From Casp-actino8 sp964513215 (lineage in GTDB: Bacteria > Actinomycetota > Acidimicrobiia > Acidimicrobiales > Ilumatobacteraceae), in the NCBI GenBank assembly GCA_964513215.1, contig CAZELU010000023.1, positions 1 through 32,770 of the forward strand: DNA of 32,770 bases, written 5' to 3'. The notes beneath the pieces were generated by a model, which was not told the origin of the DNA, did not search any database, and was given only the letters and a program-made list of their open reading frames with translations. The first letter of the stretch is position 1, and each line of letters starts with the position of its first letter. Both the position numbers and the translations under genes were made by a program. This document shows, one piece after another, positions 1 through 7,827 of this stretch.

Positions 1-444
1 GCGATGGACTCTCGCCCGTACCGTTGGCGTTTCAACCTCACGACGGGTGAAACCCGCGAGGGTCCGTTGAGCGACGAAGTCACAGAGTTCGGGATGATCA
101 ACGGGCGCCACGGCGGCCGGCCGTATCGCTACTACTACTCGGTGGTTCCCACTCCGGGTCGCTTCGAGTTCGACGGCATCACGCGCAACGACCTGCACAC
201 CGGAGAGAAGGAGTCGTACTTGTTCGGGCCGGGGGTGTTCGGCAGCGAAACGGTGATGGCCCCTCGCGATGGCGCAGCATCCGAAGACGACGGCTACCTG
301 GTCACGTTCACGATCGACGTGAACAACGACGTGTCGGAGTGTTTGGTGTTCGATGCCCAGGGCGTGGCCGAGGGCCCACTGTGTCGCATTCGCCTACCCG
401 AGCGGATCAGCAGCGGAACCCACGCCTGCTGGGCGCCCGCTTGA
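1..444 (+). CDS. Carotenoid oxygenase (RPE65/CCD family), C-terminal part
   Basis: The reading frame is open from the first base, so the 5' end of the gene lies outside the window; the ATG at 4 is probably internal. About 147 residues of a family that is usually 450-500 residues long are visible. The C-terminus P-E-R-I-S-S-G-T-H-A-C-W resembles the terminal block of carotenoid cleavage oxygenases, whose His is the last of four Fe(II) ligands. The family cleaves carotenoid, apocarotenoid or stilbene double bonds oxidatively in the cytoplasm or at the membrane. Upstream context cannot be seen. The stop lies 4 bases from the stop of the convergent small gene. The substrate cannot be told from this fragment. 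A lignostilbene dioxygenase is equally possible. Confidence 0.85.
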   Translation, partial: AMDSRPYRWRFNLTTGETREGPLSDEVTEFGMINGRHGGRPYRYYYSVVPTPGRFEFDGITRNDLHTGEKESYLFGPGVFGSETVMAPRDGAASEDDGYLVTFTIDVNNDVSECLVFDAQGVAEGPLCRIRLPERISSGTHACWAPA

Positions 445-448
445 CGAA

Positions 449-628
449 TCAGCGCCGACGAAGTCCGGCGAAGAAGCTCTTCTTGTTCGGGGACGGGGCG
501 GCCGCCGGCGCTTCGTCACAACGACAACGCTGATCTTTCGGCACGTGTCCGAGCACCTCGTCGACGTGGGCTCCGCAGCCGGCCCACGAGGGCTTTCCGC
601 ATTGACGGCAGGTCACTTGACGGCACAT
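449..628 (-). CDS. Small conserved cysteine-rich protein (59 aa)
   Basis: The 59-residue product begins M-C-R-Q-V-T-C-R-Q-C-G-K-P-S-W-A-G-C-G and has Cys at 2, 7, 10, 18, 35 and 37, with His at 21 and 28, which suggests a zinc-ribbon-like metal site. I recognise this as a small protein widespread in actinobacteria (…CGKPxWAGCGxHVxxVLxxVPxxQRCxC…), with no function known to me. The tail is Ala/Pro rich and ends basic (F-A-G-L-R-R-R). The ATG at 626-628 is preceded on its strand by a G-rich stretch (GGGGGT) that could act as a Shine-Dalgarno. A longer frame upstream on the same strand runs through the neighbouring gene and is not credible as protein. It converges on the carotenoid oxygenase gene with 4 bases between stops. 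Confidence 0.85.
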   Translation of the reverse strand: MCRQVTCRQCGKPSWAGCGAHVDEVLGHVPKDQRCRCDEAPAAAPSPNKKSFFAGLRRR

Positions 629-682
629 ACCCCCAAGGGTATCCAGGTTCACTGGATCGGTCAACTCTGAAACACTCGACGC

Positions 683-1327
683 ATGAGTGACTTCTTGTTG
701 CCGACCCCTCAGGTGATCGCCGCGTACGAAGGTGTGCGGGAGCGAGTGATCGATCTGCTGCGTACGACTCCGGAGCCCGACGGCGATCGCGTGGTACCGC
801 ACTGTCCGTCGTGGACGGTGCGCGAACTCGCGGCGCACCTCGTTGGTCTTCCCGAAGACATCCTCGCCGGACGCATGGAAGGGGTCACAACTGATGCGTG
901 GACACAGGCCCAAGTCGAGCGCCATCGCGGCGAGTCGCTCACTCAGTTGGCCGACGCGTTCGAGGCGTCGATCGAACCGTTCGCCGCGATCCTTCCGCAC
1001 GTCCCAACTCCCGTGAATTCGCAGATGGTGATGGACGCCGTCACCCACGAACACGATCTGCGGTTGGCTCTGGGTCGCGCCGGGGCTCGTGACTCCGATG
1101 CGGTGGCCGTGGCGGTCGGCTGGTTGCTCGACATGGCCGAGAATCGTTCGAGCGGACTCGGTCGGCAATTGCAGTCTTCGGGCTTGTCGTCGTTCGATCT
1201 TCTTCGCGTGATGAGCGGCCGTCGGGCGCCGACGCAGATCGCAGCACTCGGCCTCGACGCCGACTCCTTGGTCGCGTTGCTGGCCGGCACGCCGCTGAAG
1301 CCGCCGGCCCAGTCGATCGACGAGTGA
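683..1327 (+). CDS. Maleylpyruvate isomerase family / DinB-like mycothiol-dependent protein
   Basis: The 214-residue product matches the MDMPI N-terminal fold, a DinB-like four-helix bundle. It has the block H-C-P-S-W-T-V-R-E-L-A-A-H-L near residues 38-51 and T-H-E-H-D-L-R near residue 120. These carry the His residues that bind a divalent metal in this superfamily. Members use mycothiol, the actinobacterial thiol, in isomerase or S-transferase reactions in the cytoplasm; many are of unknown substrate. The full-length product is near the usual 200-250 residues. No Shine-Dalgarno is visible. A weak promoter (TTCACT, 17 bases, AACACT) would place the start of transcription at the ATG. It stands alone between the small CxxC gene and the molybdate operon. 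The substrate is unknown. Confidence 0.8.
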   Translation: MSDFLLPTPQVIAAYEGVRERVIDLLRTTPEPDGDRVVPHCPSWTVRELAAHLVGLPEDILAGRMEGVTTDAWTQAQVERHRGESLTQLADAFEASIEPFAAILPHVPTPVNSQMVMDAVTHEHDLRLALGRAGARDSDAVAVAVGWLLDMAENRSSGLGRQLQSSGLSSFDLLRVMSGRRAPTQIAALGLDADSLVALLAGTPLKPPAQSIDE

Positions 1328-1341
1328 CCTGAGCACGGCGG

Positions 1342-1371
1342 TTGTCGATTTAGTCAATAGTTGACTAATCT
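1342..1371 (+). promoter_or_regulatory. Putative leaderless promoter of the mod operon
   Basis: TTGTCG at 1342-1347 and TAATCT at 1366-1371 are separated by 18 bases and resemble -35 and -10 boxes. The -10 box ends 6 bases before the modA ATG at 1378, and there is no Shine-Dalgarno. Transcription would therefore begin at the start codon. The inverted repeat at 1350-1368 fills the spacer and enters the -10 box. Confidence 0.55.
1350..1368. promoter_or_regulatory. Operator-like perfect inverted repeat upstream of modA
   Basis: TTAGTCAA-TAG-TTGACTAA is an 8-bp perfect inverted repeat with a 3-base centre. It is AT-rich against its surroundings and lies between the putative -35 and -10 boxes of modA. 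This is a position where a dimeric winged-helix repressor would block RNA polymerase. The obvious candidate is the PadR-like regulator encoded last in the same operon, but a MarR-type or other regulator could also bind such a site. Confidence 0.6.
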
Positions 1372-1377
1372 GATCCA

Positions 1378-2118
1378 ATGCGTGTTCGGGTCGGGTTCAT
1401 TTTCGCGAGCCTGGCGGTGCTCGGGGTCGCCTGCGGAGGCAACGACGCTGGGCGTCGACAACTCGACGTGATGGCAGCCAGTTCACTCGCCAGCGCCTTC
1501 GAGATCCTCGAATCCGAGTTCGAAGCAGCCAATCCCGACATCGACGTTCGTGTCACGAGCGGTGCATCCAGCAACCTGGCGCTGCAGATCGAGAATGGCG
1601 CCCCGGCTGATGTGTTCGCCTCAGCTGACGAGTCGACCATCACCAAAGTCGCCGACTTCCTCGTTCCCGACTACCGAGTCTTCGCCACCAACCAACTGCA
1701 GATCATGGTCGCCTCCGGCAACCCGAAGAACATTCGGTCGCTCGCCGACCTCGAACGCGACGATCTCATCGTGATCACCGCCCAAGAAGGAGTTCCGGTT
1801 CGCAGTTACACCGACGACGTGCTGGCTCGAGCCGGCGTCGTCGCCAACTTCCGGTCGTTCGAAGCCAACGTGGGTGGCATCGTCACCAAGATCACGAACG
1901 GCGCCGCCGACGCCGGCATCGTGTACCGAACTGACGTGATCGCCGCTGGTTCGCGCGCATCGGGAGTCGACATCCCCGCCGACCAGAACGTCGTTGCCCG
2001 TTACCCGATCGCCGTGCTCGCGAGCTCGACTCGCCGTGACGACGCCAATGTGTTCATCGCTTTCCTGGACGGCCTCGGGCGCGTGACGCTCCGAGACCTC
2101 GGATTCGGCAGCCCGTGA
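1378..2118 (+). CDS. modA: Molybdate ABC transporter substrate-binding lipoprotein ModA
   Basis: This is the extracytoplasmic binding protein that captures molybdate or tungstate for import. The 246 residues start with a lipoprotein signal (hydrophobic stretch, then L-G-V-A-C, lipidated Cys at 20). They continue with the family blocks A-A-S-S-L-A-S-A-F, S-G-A-S-S-N-L-A-L-Q-I-E-N-G-A-P-A-D-V-F-A-S-A-D and N-G-A-A-D-A-G-I-V-Y. The Ser residues of the first two blocks bind the oxyanion in characterised ModA proteins. The length is normal. The stop overlaps the GTG of modB (GTGA), so translation is coupled. It is the first gene of a four-gene operon with its own promoter and operator-like repeat. 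Confidence 0.95.
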   Translation: MRVRVGFIFASLAVLGVACGGNDAGRRQLDVMAASSLASAFEILESEFEAANPDIDVRVTSGASSNLALQIENGAPADVFASADESTITKVADFLVPDYRVFATNQLQIMVASGNPKNIRSLADLERDDLIVITAQEGVPVRSYTDDVLARAGVVANFRSFEANVGGIVTKITNGAADAGIVYRTDVIAAGSRASGVDIPADQNVVARYPIAVLASSTRRDDANVFIAFLDGLGRVTLRDLGFGSP

Positions 2119-2939
2119 AGACCGCACGTTCGACACGTCGCGCCCACGACCGCGCACCCTGGCCGGTGGTGATCGTTGCAACTCTCGCCATCGCTTTCTT
2201 CGCCCTCCCTTTCATCGGGTTGTTGGGGCGCACCCCGTGGTCCGATCTGTTCAACGTTCTCGGCGAGAGTCGCGTTCGAACCGCCCTGTGGTTGTCGATT
2301 CGAACGTCGGTCGCCTCGGCCATCGCATCATTGACGTTCGGTGTTCCATTGGCCTGGGTTCTCGCCCGCGGTCGATTCCCCGGACGCAGCGCCGTACGCG
2401 CACTGTGCACGATGTCGATGGTTCTTCCGCCGGTGGTCGGTGGTGTGGCGCTCTTCTTCTCGTTCGGCCGCCAAGGGGTCTTCGGTCGATTCCTCGACGA
2501 CTGGTTCTCGTTTCAGTTCACGTTCAGTGTGTGGGGTGTGATCCTCGCGCAGACGTTCGTGGCCATGCCCTACCTCGTACTCACCGTCGAGGCTGCAATC
2601 CGCCAAGCCGACGCTCGTTTCGAGGACGCTGCCCGCTCACTCGGTGGCTCACGGTGGTACGTGTTCCGTCGCATCACGGCTCCAGCCATTCGACCAGCGC
2701 TCATCGCCGGTGCCGTCTTGGCCTGGGCCCGAGCGCTCGGTGAGTTCGGTGCGACCATCACGTTCGCCGGAAACTTCCCAGGCACCACCCAAACCATGTC
2801 GATCGCCACGTATCTGGCTCTCGACACCGATGCGCGTGAGGCCTTGGTTCTGAGCGTCGTCATGATCGCTACTTCGTTCGCAGTGTTGTTCGGGCTTCGC
2901 GACCGTTGGATGGGTGCAGCAACAGGAATGACACGATGA
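2115..2939 (+). CDS. modB: Molybdate ABC transporter permease ModB
   Basis: This 274-residue inner-membrane permease has several hydrophobic segments. The first is near residues 17-38. A cytoplasmic-loop EAA motif reads E-D-A-A-R-S-L-G-G-S-R-W-Y-V-F-R-R-I-T-A-P, followed by A-L-G-E-F-G-A-T-I, which is typical of molybdate and sulfate permeases. It would form a homodimer that couples to ModC. It starts with GTG overlapping the modA stop and ends by overlapping the ATG of modC (ATGA). Both overlaps indicate translational coupling and fixed stoichiometry. The N-terminus before the first helix is short and basic, consistent with a cytoplasmic N-terminus. Confidence 0.94.
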   Translation: MKTARSTRRAHDRAPWPVVIVATLAIAFFALPFIGLLGRTPWSDLFNVLGESRVRTALWLSIRTSVASAIASLTFGVPLAWVLARGRFPGRSAVRALCTMSMVLPPVVGGVALFFSFGRQGVFGRFLDDWFSFQFTFSVWGVILAQTFVAMPYLVLTVEAAIRQADARFEDAARSLGGSRWYVFRRITAPAIRPALIAGAVLAWARALGEFGATITFAGNFPGTTQTMSIATYLALDTDAREALVLSVVMIATSFAVLFGLRDRWMGAATGMTR

Positions 2940-3658
2940 CCCTCGACGCCCGGTTCTCGATCGTCCGTCACACATTCACTCTCGACGTCGATGTGCACGT
3001 CGCTCCGGGAGAAACACTTGCGGTCCTCGGTCCGAACGGTGCCGGCAAGACCACACTTCTGCGAGCGCTCGCTGGTCTGGCTCCGATCACCAATGGTTCG
3101 ATCAGCCTCGACGGCACCGTGCTCGACGAACCTGATCACTCCGTGTTCGTTCCGGTCGAGAAGCGACCAGTGGGGTTGGTGTTCCAGGACTATCTGTTGT
3201 TCCCCCACATGACCGTCATCGAGAACGTGGCGTTCGGACTACGCGCTCGCGGAACAGTTCGCGAATCGGCACGTGCTCGCGCTGGTGAATTGCTCGAATG
3301 GGTCGGTCTGAGTGAGCACGCGGAGAAGAAGCCCGGTCAGATCAGCGGTGGCCAGGCGCAACGGGTGGCGTTGGCCCGAGCCATGGCGGTGTCGCCGAGA
3401 TTGCTGCTCCTCGACGAGCCGTTGGCTGCTCTCGATGTGACCACTCGCCGCTCGGTGCGCACTGATCTGTCACACCTCTTGGCCAATGTCGACAGCGCTC
3501 GCATCCTCGTGACTCACGATCCTCGCGACGCACGGGTTCTGGCCGATCGGATGATGATCATCGAGAACGGCCGCATCGTGCAGAGCGGATCATTCGACAG
3601 CGTCGCGGCCAACCCGGCCACGCCGTACGTGCACGAGTTGCTCGGGGACGTGTCGTGA
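2936..3658 (+). CDS. modC: Molybdate ABC transporter ATP-binding protein ModC
   Basis: This 240-residue ABC ATPase would power ModB. Visible are Walker A (G-P-N-G-A-G-K-T-T), the Q-loop (V-F-Q-D-Y-L-L-F-P-H), the signature (I-S-G-G-Q-A-Q-R-V), Walker B (L-L-L-L-D-E-P) and the switch His (V-T-H-D). The protein ends soon after the ATPase core and lacks the C-terminal molybdate-binding TOBE/Mop domain of long ModC proteins (about 350 residues in E. coli), so inhibition by bound molybdate is unlikely. I chose the ATG at 2936 because it overlaps the modB stop and keeps the normal N-terminus; an upstream ATG at 2906 lies inside modB. The 3' end overlaps the regulator gene. Confidence 0.93.
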   Translation: MTLDARFSIVRHTFTLDVDVHVAPGETLAVLGPNGAGKTTLLRALAGLAPITNGSISLDGTVLDEPDHSVFVPVEKRPVGLVFQDYLLFPHMTVIENVAFGLRARGTVRESARARAGELLEWVGLSEHAEKKPGQISGGQAQRVALARAMAVSPRLLLLDEPLAALDVTTRRSVRTDLSHLLANVDSARILVTHDPRDARVLADRMMIIENGRIVQSGSFDSVAANPATPYVHELLGDVS

Positions 3659-4173
3659 GTCGAGCCTCACGCAGCGCGAGCGAACTTCTTCTCGGCGAGT
3701 GGGCTTGTCTCGGAGTCATCGCCGAGAAACCGAGCCACGGTTTCGCGGTGGCCACTCGTTTGGCCCCCACCGGAGACCTGGGTCGCATCTGGTCGTTGTC
3801 ACGACCCCTCACCTACCGCGCCATCGATCAACTCATCGGGCGCGGATACATCGAGACTCGCGGTGAAGAGCCCGGGATCGCCGGTGGCCAGCGCACCGTG
3901 CTGCGCATCACTCGCTCGGGGCGGGCCGCTCTCAACGCTTGGCTCACTCTGCCGGTTCCACACCTTCGTGATCTGCGCAGTGAGTTGTTACTCAAACTCG
4001 AGATTGGCCAACAGGTTGGAGTTCAGCAGGCCTCGATGCTGAAAGAGCAGCGGCGAATCGTCGACGGCATCATCCGTGGTCTCGAAAAGACCATCGACAA
4101 TGACGACATCGTCACGGCGTGGCGAATCGAATCGGCCGAAGCAGCGCGCCGATTTCTCGACCGGCTCGGCTGA
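3655..4173 (+). CDS. PadR-like winged-helix transcriptional regulator
   Basis: The 172-residue product has an N-terminal winged-helix domain of PadR type. L-G-V-I-A-E-K-P-S-H-G-F-A-V-A and S-R-P-L-T-Y-R-A-I-D-Q-L form the helix-turn-helix, followed by the wing with Y-I-E-T-R-G. A helical C-terminal part carries L-R-D-L-R-S-E-L-L-L-K-L. PadR proteins are dimers that usually repress neighbouring genes. Its GTG overlaps the modC stop (GTGA), so it is the fourth gene of the mod operon. A regulator coupled to modABC, instead of a ModE, makes it the natural candidate to bind the repeat at 1350-1368 and to respond to molybdate; that is inference. It ends 2 bases from the convergent prfC stop, leaving no room for a separate terminator. 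Confidence 0.82.
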   Translation: MSRASRSASELLLGEWACLGVIAEKPSHGFAVATRLAPTGDLGRIWSLSRPLTYRAIDQLIGRGYIETRGEEPGIAGGQRTVLRITRSGRAALNAWLTLPVPHLRDLRSELLLKLEIGQQVGVQQASMLKEQRRIVDGIIRGLEKTIDNDDIVTAWRIESAEAARRFLDRLG

Positions 4174-4175
4174 CG

Positions 4176-5765
4176 TCAGTTCTCGACGCCAGCCAGAATT
4201 GGTTTGAGCGTGAGTTCGGGCTCGTCGCTCATGAGCCGTTGCAGGCGGTACTTGTTCTCGAACAATGCGACGAGTTCGCCGTCACCGCGCTTGAGAATGC
4301 GAATTCCACCGATGCGACGCAAGCGTTCGACCGACTCTTCGTCGGTGAGCCGAATGGCCTGGTAGCCCGCCGGCTCGATGCGGCTCGGCGCGTTGAACTC
4401 GTGTTCGAGGCGGTGCGCGAACACTTCGAACTGCAACTGACCGACCGCAGCGAGGACGGGGTCGGCGTCACCCATGTCGGGGTCACGCAGCACCTGCACG
4501 ACACCCTCTTCATCGAGTTGTGACAAACCCTTGCGGAACTGCTTGTACTTGCCGGTGTCGATCGGACGTGCAGTGGCGAAGACCTCGGGTTCGAAGCGCG
4601 GAACACCGGGAAACTCCACTCGTGGTCCGGCGAACAGCGTGTCGCCGATCTGAAGTCCGGCGGCGTTGATGAGGCCGATGATGTCTCCGGGATAGGCCCG
4701 CTCGATCGTCTCGCGCTCGGCACCGAATGCCGTGGTGGCGTACTTGGTACCTACCGGCTTACCGGTGCGGGTGTTGGTGACATCCATCGAGCGTTCGAAC
4801 TCGCCCGAGCACACACGCGCGAAAGCCAAACGGTCGCGGTGGTTCGGATCCATGTTGGCTTGAACCTTGAAGACGAACGCCGCGAACGGTGCATCGATCG
4901 GTCGACCTTCCCCGTTCACATCGAGACGCGGAGAGGGTGGCGGCGCGTAGTCGACCACGGCGTCGAGCAGCATGCGCACACCGAAGTTGGTGAGGGCCGA
5001 CCCCACGTACACCGGAGTGGACTCGCCCGCGAGGAACGACGGTTCGTCGACGTCGGCACCGATGGCGTCGAGAAGGCCACAGCCATCGAGTGCAACCTTC
5101 CAGGCGTCGCCTTCCTCCGCAGCGGCCTGTTCGCGACTCACGAATTCCTCCGGTGCCAACGACGCTCCGCGAGCCGTGCGCGTGAAGCGGATGTATTCGC
5201 CGTTACGGCGATCGATCACACCGCGGAAGTCGCCGGGGATGCCGACCGGCCAGGTGACCGGCGTGGGACGAAGACCGATTTGCTCTTCCACCTCGTCGAG
5301 CAACTCGAGCGGGTCGCGACCGGCCCGGTCGTACTTGTTGAAGAAGGTGACCACGGGCAGTCGCCGGGTGCGACACACCTGGAACAACTTGAGTGTCTGC
5401 GACTCGATGCCCTTGGCGGTGTCGAGCACCATGATCACCGCGTCGACGGCAGCAAGCACGCGATAGGTGTCTTCGGAGAAGTCGCGGTGGCCCGGCGTGT
5501 CGAGCAGATTGAACACGTGATCGCGATAGGGGAACTGCAGCACAGCCGACGAAATGGAGATGCCACGTTGACGTTCGAGCTCCATCCAGTCGGAGGTCGC
5601 CCCACGACGATCACCGCGCGCGTGCACCGCACCGGCTTCTTGAATGGCGCCGGCGTAGAGCAAGAACTTCTCGGTCAGCGTGGTCTTGCCGGCGTCGGGG
5701 TGGCTGATGATCGCGATGGTGCGGCGCCTGGCCGCCTCGGCACGAACGTTCACGACTTCCGACAC
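4176..5765 (-). CDS. prfC: Peptide chain release factor 3 (RF3)
   Basis: This 529-residue translational GTPase removes RF1/RF2 from the ribosome after peptide release. The G-domain motifs are present: G1 S-H-P-D-A-G-K-T-T (residues 21-29), switch region Q-R-G-I-S-I, G3 D-T-P-G-H and G4 N-K-Y-D-R. The G-R-D-P-L-E-L-L-D block and the C-terminal domains (…L-Q-F-E-V-F-A-H-R-L) distinguish RF3 from EF-G. The length equals that of typical RF3. It starts with GTG at 5763-5765. A TAGATT hexamer nine bases upstream would give a very short leader. RF3 is patchily distributed in bacteria. It is divergent from the MFS transporter with 53 bases between the start codons. Confidence 0.95.
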   Translation of the reverse strand: MSEVVNVRAEAARRRTIAIISHPDAGKTTLTEKFLLYAGAIQEAGAVHARGDRRGATSDWMELERQRGISISSAVLQFPYRDHVFNLLDTPGHRDFSEDTYRVLAAVDAVIMVLDTAKGIESQTLKLFQVCRTRRLPVVTFFNKYDRAGRDPLELLDEVEEQIGLRPTPVTWPVGIPGDFRGVIDRRNGEYIRFTRTARGASLAPEEFVSREQAAAEEGDAWKVALDGCGLLDAIGADVDEPSFLAGESTPVYVGSALTNFGVRMLLDAVVDYAPPPSPRLDVNGEGRPIDAPFAAFVFKVQANMDPNHRDRLAFARVCSGEFERSMDVTNTRTGKPVGTKYATTAFGAERETIERAYPGDIIGLINAAGLQIGDTLFAGPRVEFPGVPRFEPEVFATARPIDTGKYKQFRKGLSQLDEEGVVQVLRDPDMGDADPVLAAVGQLQFEVFAHRLEHEFNAPSRIEPAGYQAIRLTDEESVERLRRIGGIRILKRGDGELVALFENKYRLQRLMSDEPELTLKPILAGVEN

Positions 5766-5806
5766 AGAGAAGTGAATCTACCGACTGGGTTCGTGCGCTC
5801 ACCGTC

Positions 5807-5812
5807 TACTGT
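5807..5812 (+). promoter_or_regulatory. -10-like TACTGT, leaderless start of the MFS gene
   Basis: TACTGT ends 6 bases before the GTG at 5819, and no Shine-Dalgarno is present. The arrangement matches modA and several other genes here. I see no clear -35 box. Confidence 0.45.
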
Positions 5813-5818
5813 CGAGAT

Positions 5819-7054
5819 GTGAGTTCGACCGAATCGCTGGGAACACGCAATTTGTTTCGCGGCGAAGCCGGTCGGCGCGAGTTCATGGCCCAAGTGACGG
5901 TGTTCATGGCGCTCATCGCCATCGCGATCGACTTGGTCCTGCCCGCTTTCCCCGAAGTTCGTCAAGCGTTCTCGATGCCATCCGATTCGACTCACGTCAC
6001 GTGGGTCATCACCGTTTTCTTCTTGGGCATCGCCGTTGGCCCGTGGCTCTTCGGACCGGCGTCCGATCGATTCGGCCGTCGACCGATGTTGTTCGCGAGC
6101 CTGGCCCTCTACATCGTCGGAGGATTGCTATCGGCTCTCGCGAGTTCGTGGCCACTTCTCATCGCCGCCCGATTCGTGTGGGGAATCGGCGCCGCCGGTC
6201 CGCGCACGCTCACCAATGCGATGGTGCGTGATCGCTTCGAGGGCGACGTGATGGCGCGACTGATGTCGTTCATCATGGCGGTGTTCTTGATCGTCCCGAT
6301 CATCGCCCCGGCCATCGGTGCCGGACTCATCGAGATCTTCCCGTGGCGATCGGTGTTCGTCGCTCCGGTCGTGATCGCCGTTCTCATGGCCGTGTGGGCG
6401 TTGCGCCTTCCCGAGACGCTTCCGGTCGAACGCCGACGTCCGTTCACCTGGCGAGCCGTCGGTGAGGCCAGCCGTGAGGTGTTCCGCAATCGAACGACTC
6501 TGTCGTTCATGTTCGCCAACATGTTCACCTACGCCATCCTCACCGCGTACCTCGGGGCGTCCGAAGTGATCATGGAAGACGTCTACGAGCGAGGCGATCT
6601 GTTCCCACTCTTCTTCGGCGTACTCGGAGTGTTCTTCGCATTGAATTCGCTCAACAACGCGCGACGTGTGAAGAACGTCGGGCTGTATCACCACCTACGT
6701 CGTTCGGTTCATTTCGGGTCGGTCGCGGCCATTGCGTTCGTCTTGGTCTCGTTCACCGGTGGCGGTAAGCCGAACTTCTGGATCTTCGCCATCGCTCTCG
6801 CCTTGCTGATCCCAGTGGCCCAAGGCCTCGGTCCTCTCGCGAACACCGCCGCCATGACTCCTCTGCCACACATCGCCGGTACCGCATCGTCGGTCATCAC
6901 CACCATCACCACGGCCGGTGGTGCGTTGCTCGGTGGCGTGGCCAACTCGACCTTCGACGGCACGGTGCGCTCGTTCGCTGCGTGGTCCACCGGCTTCTTC
7001 GCTCTGTCCACCTTGCTGATTCTTCGAGCCACCCGCGAGGTTTCACCCACATGA
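5819..7054 (+). CDS. MFS drug-resistance-type transporter (Bcr/CflA-like)
   Basis: The 411-residue integral membrane protein has about 12 hydrophobic segments. It has the major-facilitator loop motif between helices 2 and 3 (G-P-A-S-D-R-F-G-R-R-P) and a helix 5 P-I-I-A-P-A-I-G-A block typical of 12-helix multidrug antiporters such as Bcr and CflA. It probably exports a small organic molecule with proton antiport. The GTG start at 5819 follows a -10-like hexamer. The stop overlaps the ATG of the next gene, a DODA-type dioxygenase, so the two are co-translated. The transporter may serve an aromatic or catechol compound handled by that enzyme, but the substrate cannot be read from the sequence. 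Confidence 0.9.
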   Translation: MSSTESLGTRNLFRGEAGRREFMAQVTVFMALIAIAIDLVLPAFPEVRQAFSMPSDSTHVTWVITVFFLGIAVGPWLFGPASDRFGRRPMLFASLALYIVGGLLSALASSWPLLIAARFVWGIGAAGPRTLTNAMVRDRFEGDVMARLMSFIMAVFLIVPIIAPAIGAGLIEIFPWRSVFVAPVVIAVLMAVWALRLPETLPVERRRPFTWRAVGEASREVFRNRTTLSFMFANMFTYAILTAYLGASEVIMEDVYERGDLFPLFFGVLGVFFALNSLNNARRVKNVGLYHHLRRSVHFGSVAAIAFVLVSFTGGGKPNFWIFAIALALLIPVAQGLGPLANTAAMTPLPHIAGTASSVITTITTAGGALLGGVANSTFDGTVRSFAAWSTGFFALSTLLILRATREVSPT

Positions 7055-7824
7055 CCCGCCAACCCGCCGTCTTCATCGGTCATGGCAGCCCCATGAACGC
7101 ACTCGAGTCGAACCGATTCACCAATCGTTGGCGCGAGTTCGCGGCCACGCTGCCCATGCCGCGCGCCATCGTCACCGTGTCGGCTCACTGGTATATCAAC
7201 GCGACCGCCGTCACCGCGATGCAGACACCGCGCACCATCCACGACTTCTACGGCTTCCCCGACGAATTGTTCGCGTTCGATTACCCGTGTCCGGGCTCCA
7301 ACGAGGTCGCCCGCGAAGTGGTGGACGCTCTCGCCCCCGTGTGGGTCGGACTCGACACCGACAGTTGGGGGATCGACCACGGCACCTGGTCGGTGCTCGC
7401 ACACATGTTCCCAGCCGCCGAGGTGCCGGTGCTGCAGTTGTCGATTGACGCCACCAAGTCGTTCACCGATCACGTAGCACTCGGTGCGAGCCTCGCAGCG
7501 CTACAAGATGCGAACATCCTCGTTCTCGGCAGCGGCAACGTGGTGCACAACCTCGGACGGCTGGCCTGGAACCGACCTGATTCCGGCGAAGACTGGGCTC
7601 ACGAGTTCGACGACGCTGCACGATCGATCATGACCACCGATCCGGCGTCGATCACCAACATCGTCACGCACGGCGCGTATTCGCTGGCAGTGCCCACTCC
7701 CGACCACTTCATCCCGCTGCTGTACATCGCCGGCGCTGCAGCGGCATCAGGTCGCGGTGCCTCCACATTGGTGGAAGGTTGCTCGATGGGTTCGCTCTCG
7801 ATGACCAGTTACGTCGTCGACTGA
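7051..7824 (+). CDS. DODA-type extradiol aromatic ring-opening dioxygenase (YgiD-like)
   Basis: The 257-residue product belongs to the class III extradiol dioxygenase family that includes 4,5-DOPA dioxygenase. Conserved blocks are F-I-G-H-G-S-P-M-N (His 11), V-S-A-H-W (His 46), W-G-I-D-H-G-T-W, G-S-G-N-V-V-H-N-L and P-T-P-D-H-F. The family metal ligands are His in the first, second, fifth and sixth of these surroundings. Such enzymes open catechol rings using a bound divalent metal in the cytoplasm. I start at the ATG at 7051, which overlaps the MFS stop (ATGA). An in-frame upstream ATG at 6982 would lie inside the transporter gene. The gene ends 3 bases before the convergent hydroxyacid dehydrogenase stop. 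Confidence 0.88.
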   Translation: MTRQPAVFIGHGSPMNALESNRFTNRWREFAATLPMPRAIVTVSAHWYINATAVTAMQTPRTIHDFYGFPDELFAFDYPCPGSNEVAREVVDALAPVWVGLDTDSWGIDHGTWSVLAHMFPAAEVPVLQLSIDATKSFTDHVALGASLAALQDANILVLGSGNVVHNLGRLAWNRPDSGEDWAHEFDDAARSIMTTDPASITNIVTHGAYSLAVPTPDHFIPLLYIAGAAAASGRGASTLVEGCSMGSLSMTSYVVD

Positions 7825-7827
7825 CGG

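Noticed and set aside
1361..1366. TTGACT as a -35 box for the mod operon
   Set aside because: A matching -10 would fall inside modA. TTGACT is the right arm of the inverted repeat, and TTGTCG at 1342 has correct spacing to TAATCT.
629..1378. N-terminal extension of the small minus-strand gene to about 309 residues
   Set aside because: It is antisense to a clear MDMPI-type gene, the extra sequence resembles no family, and the 59-residue form starts at a good ATG.
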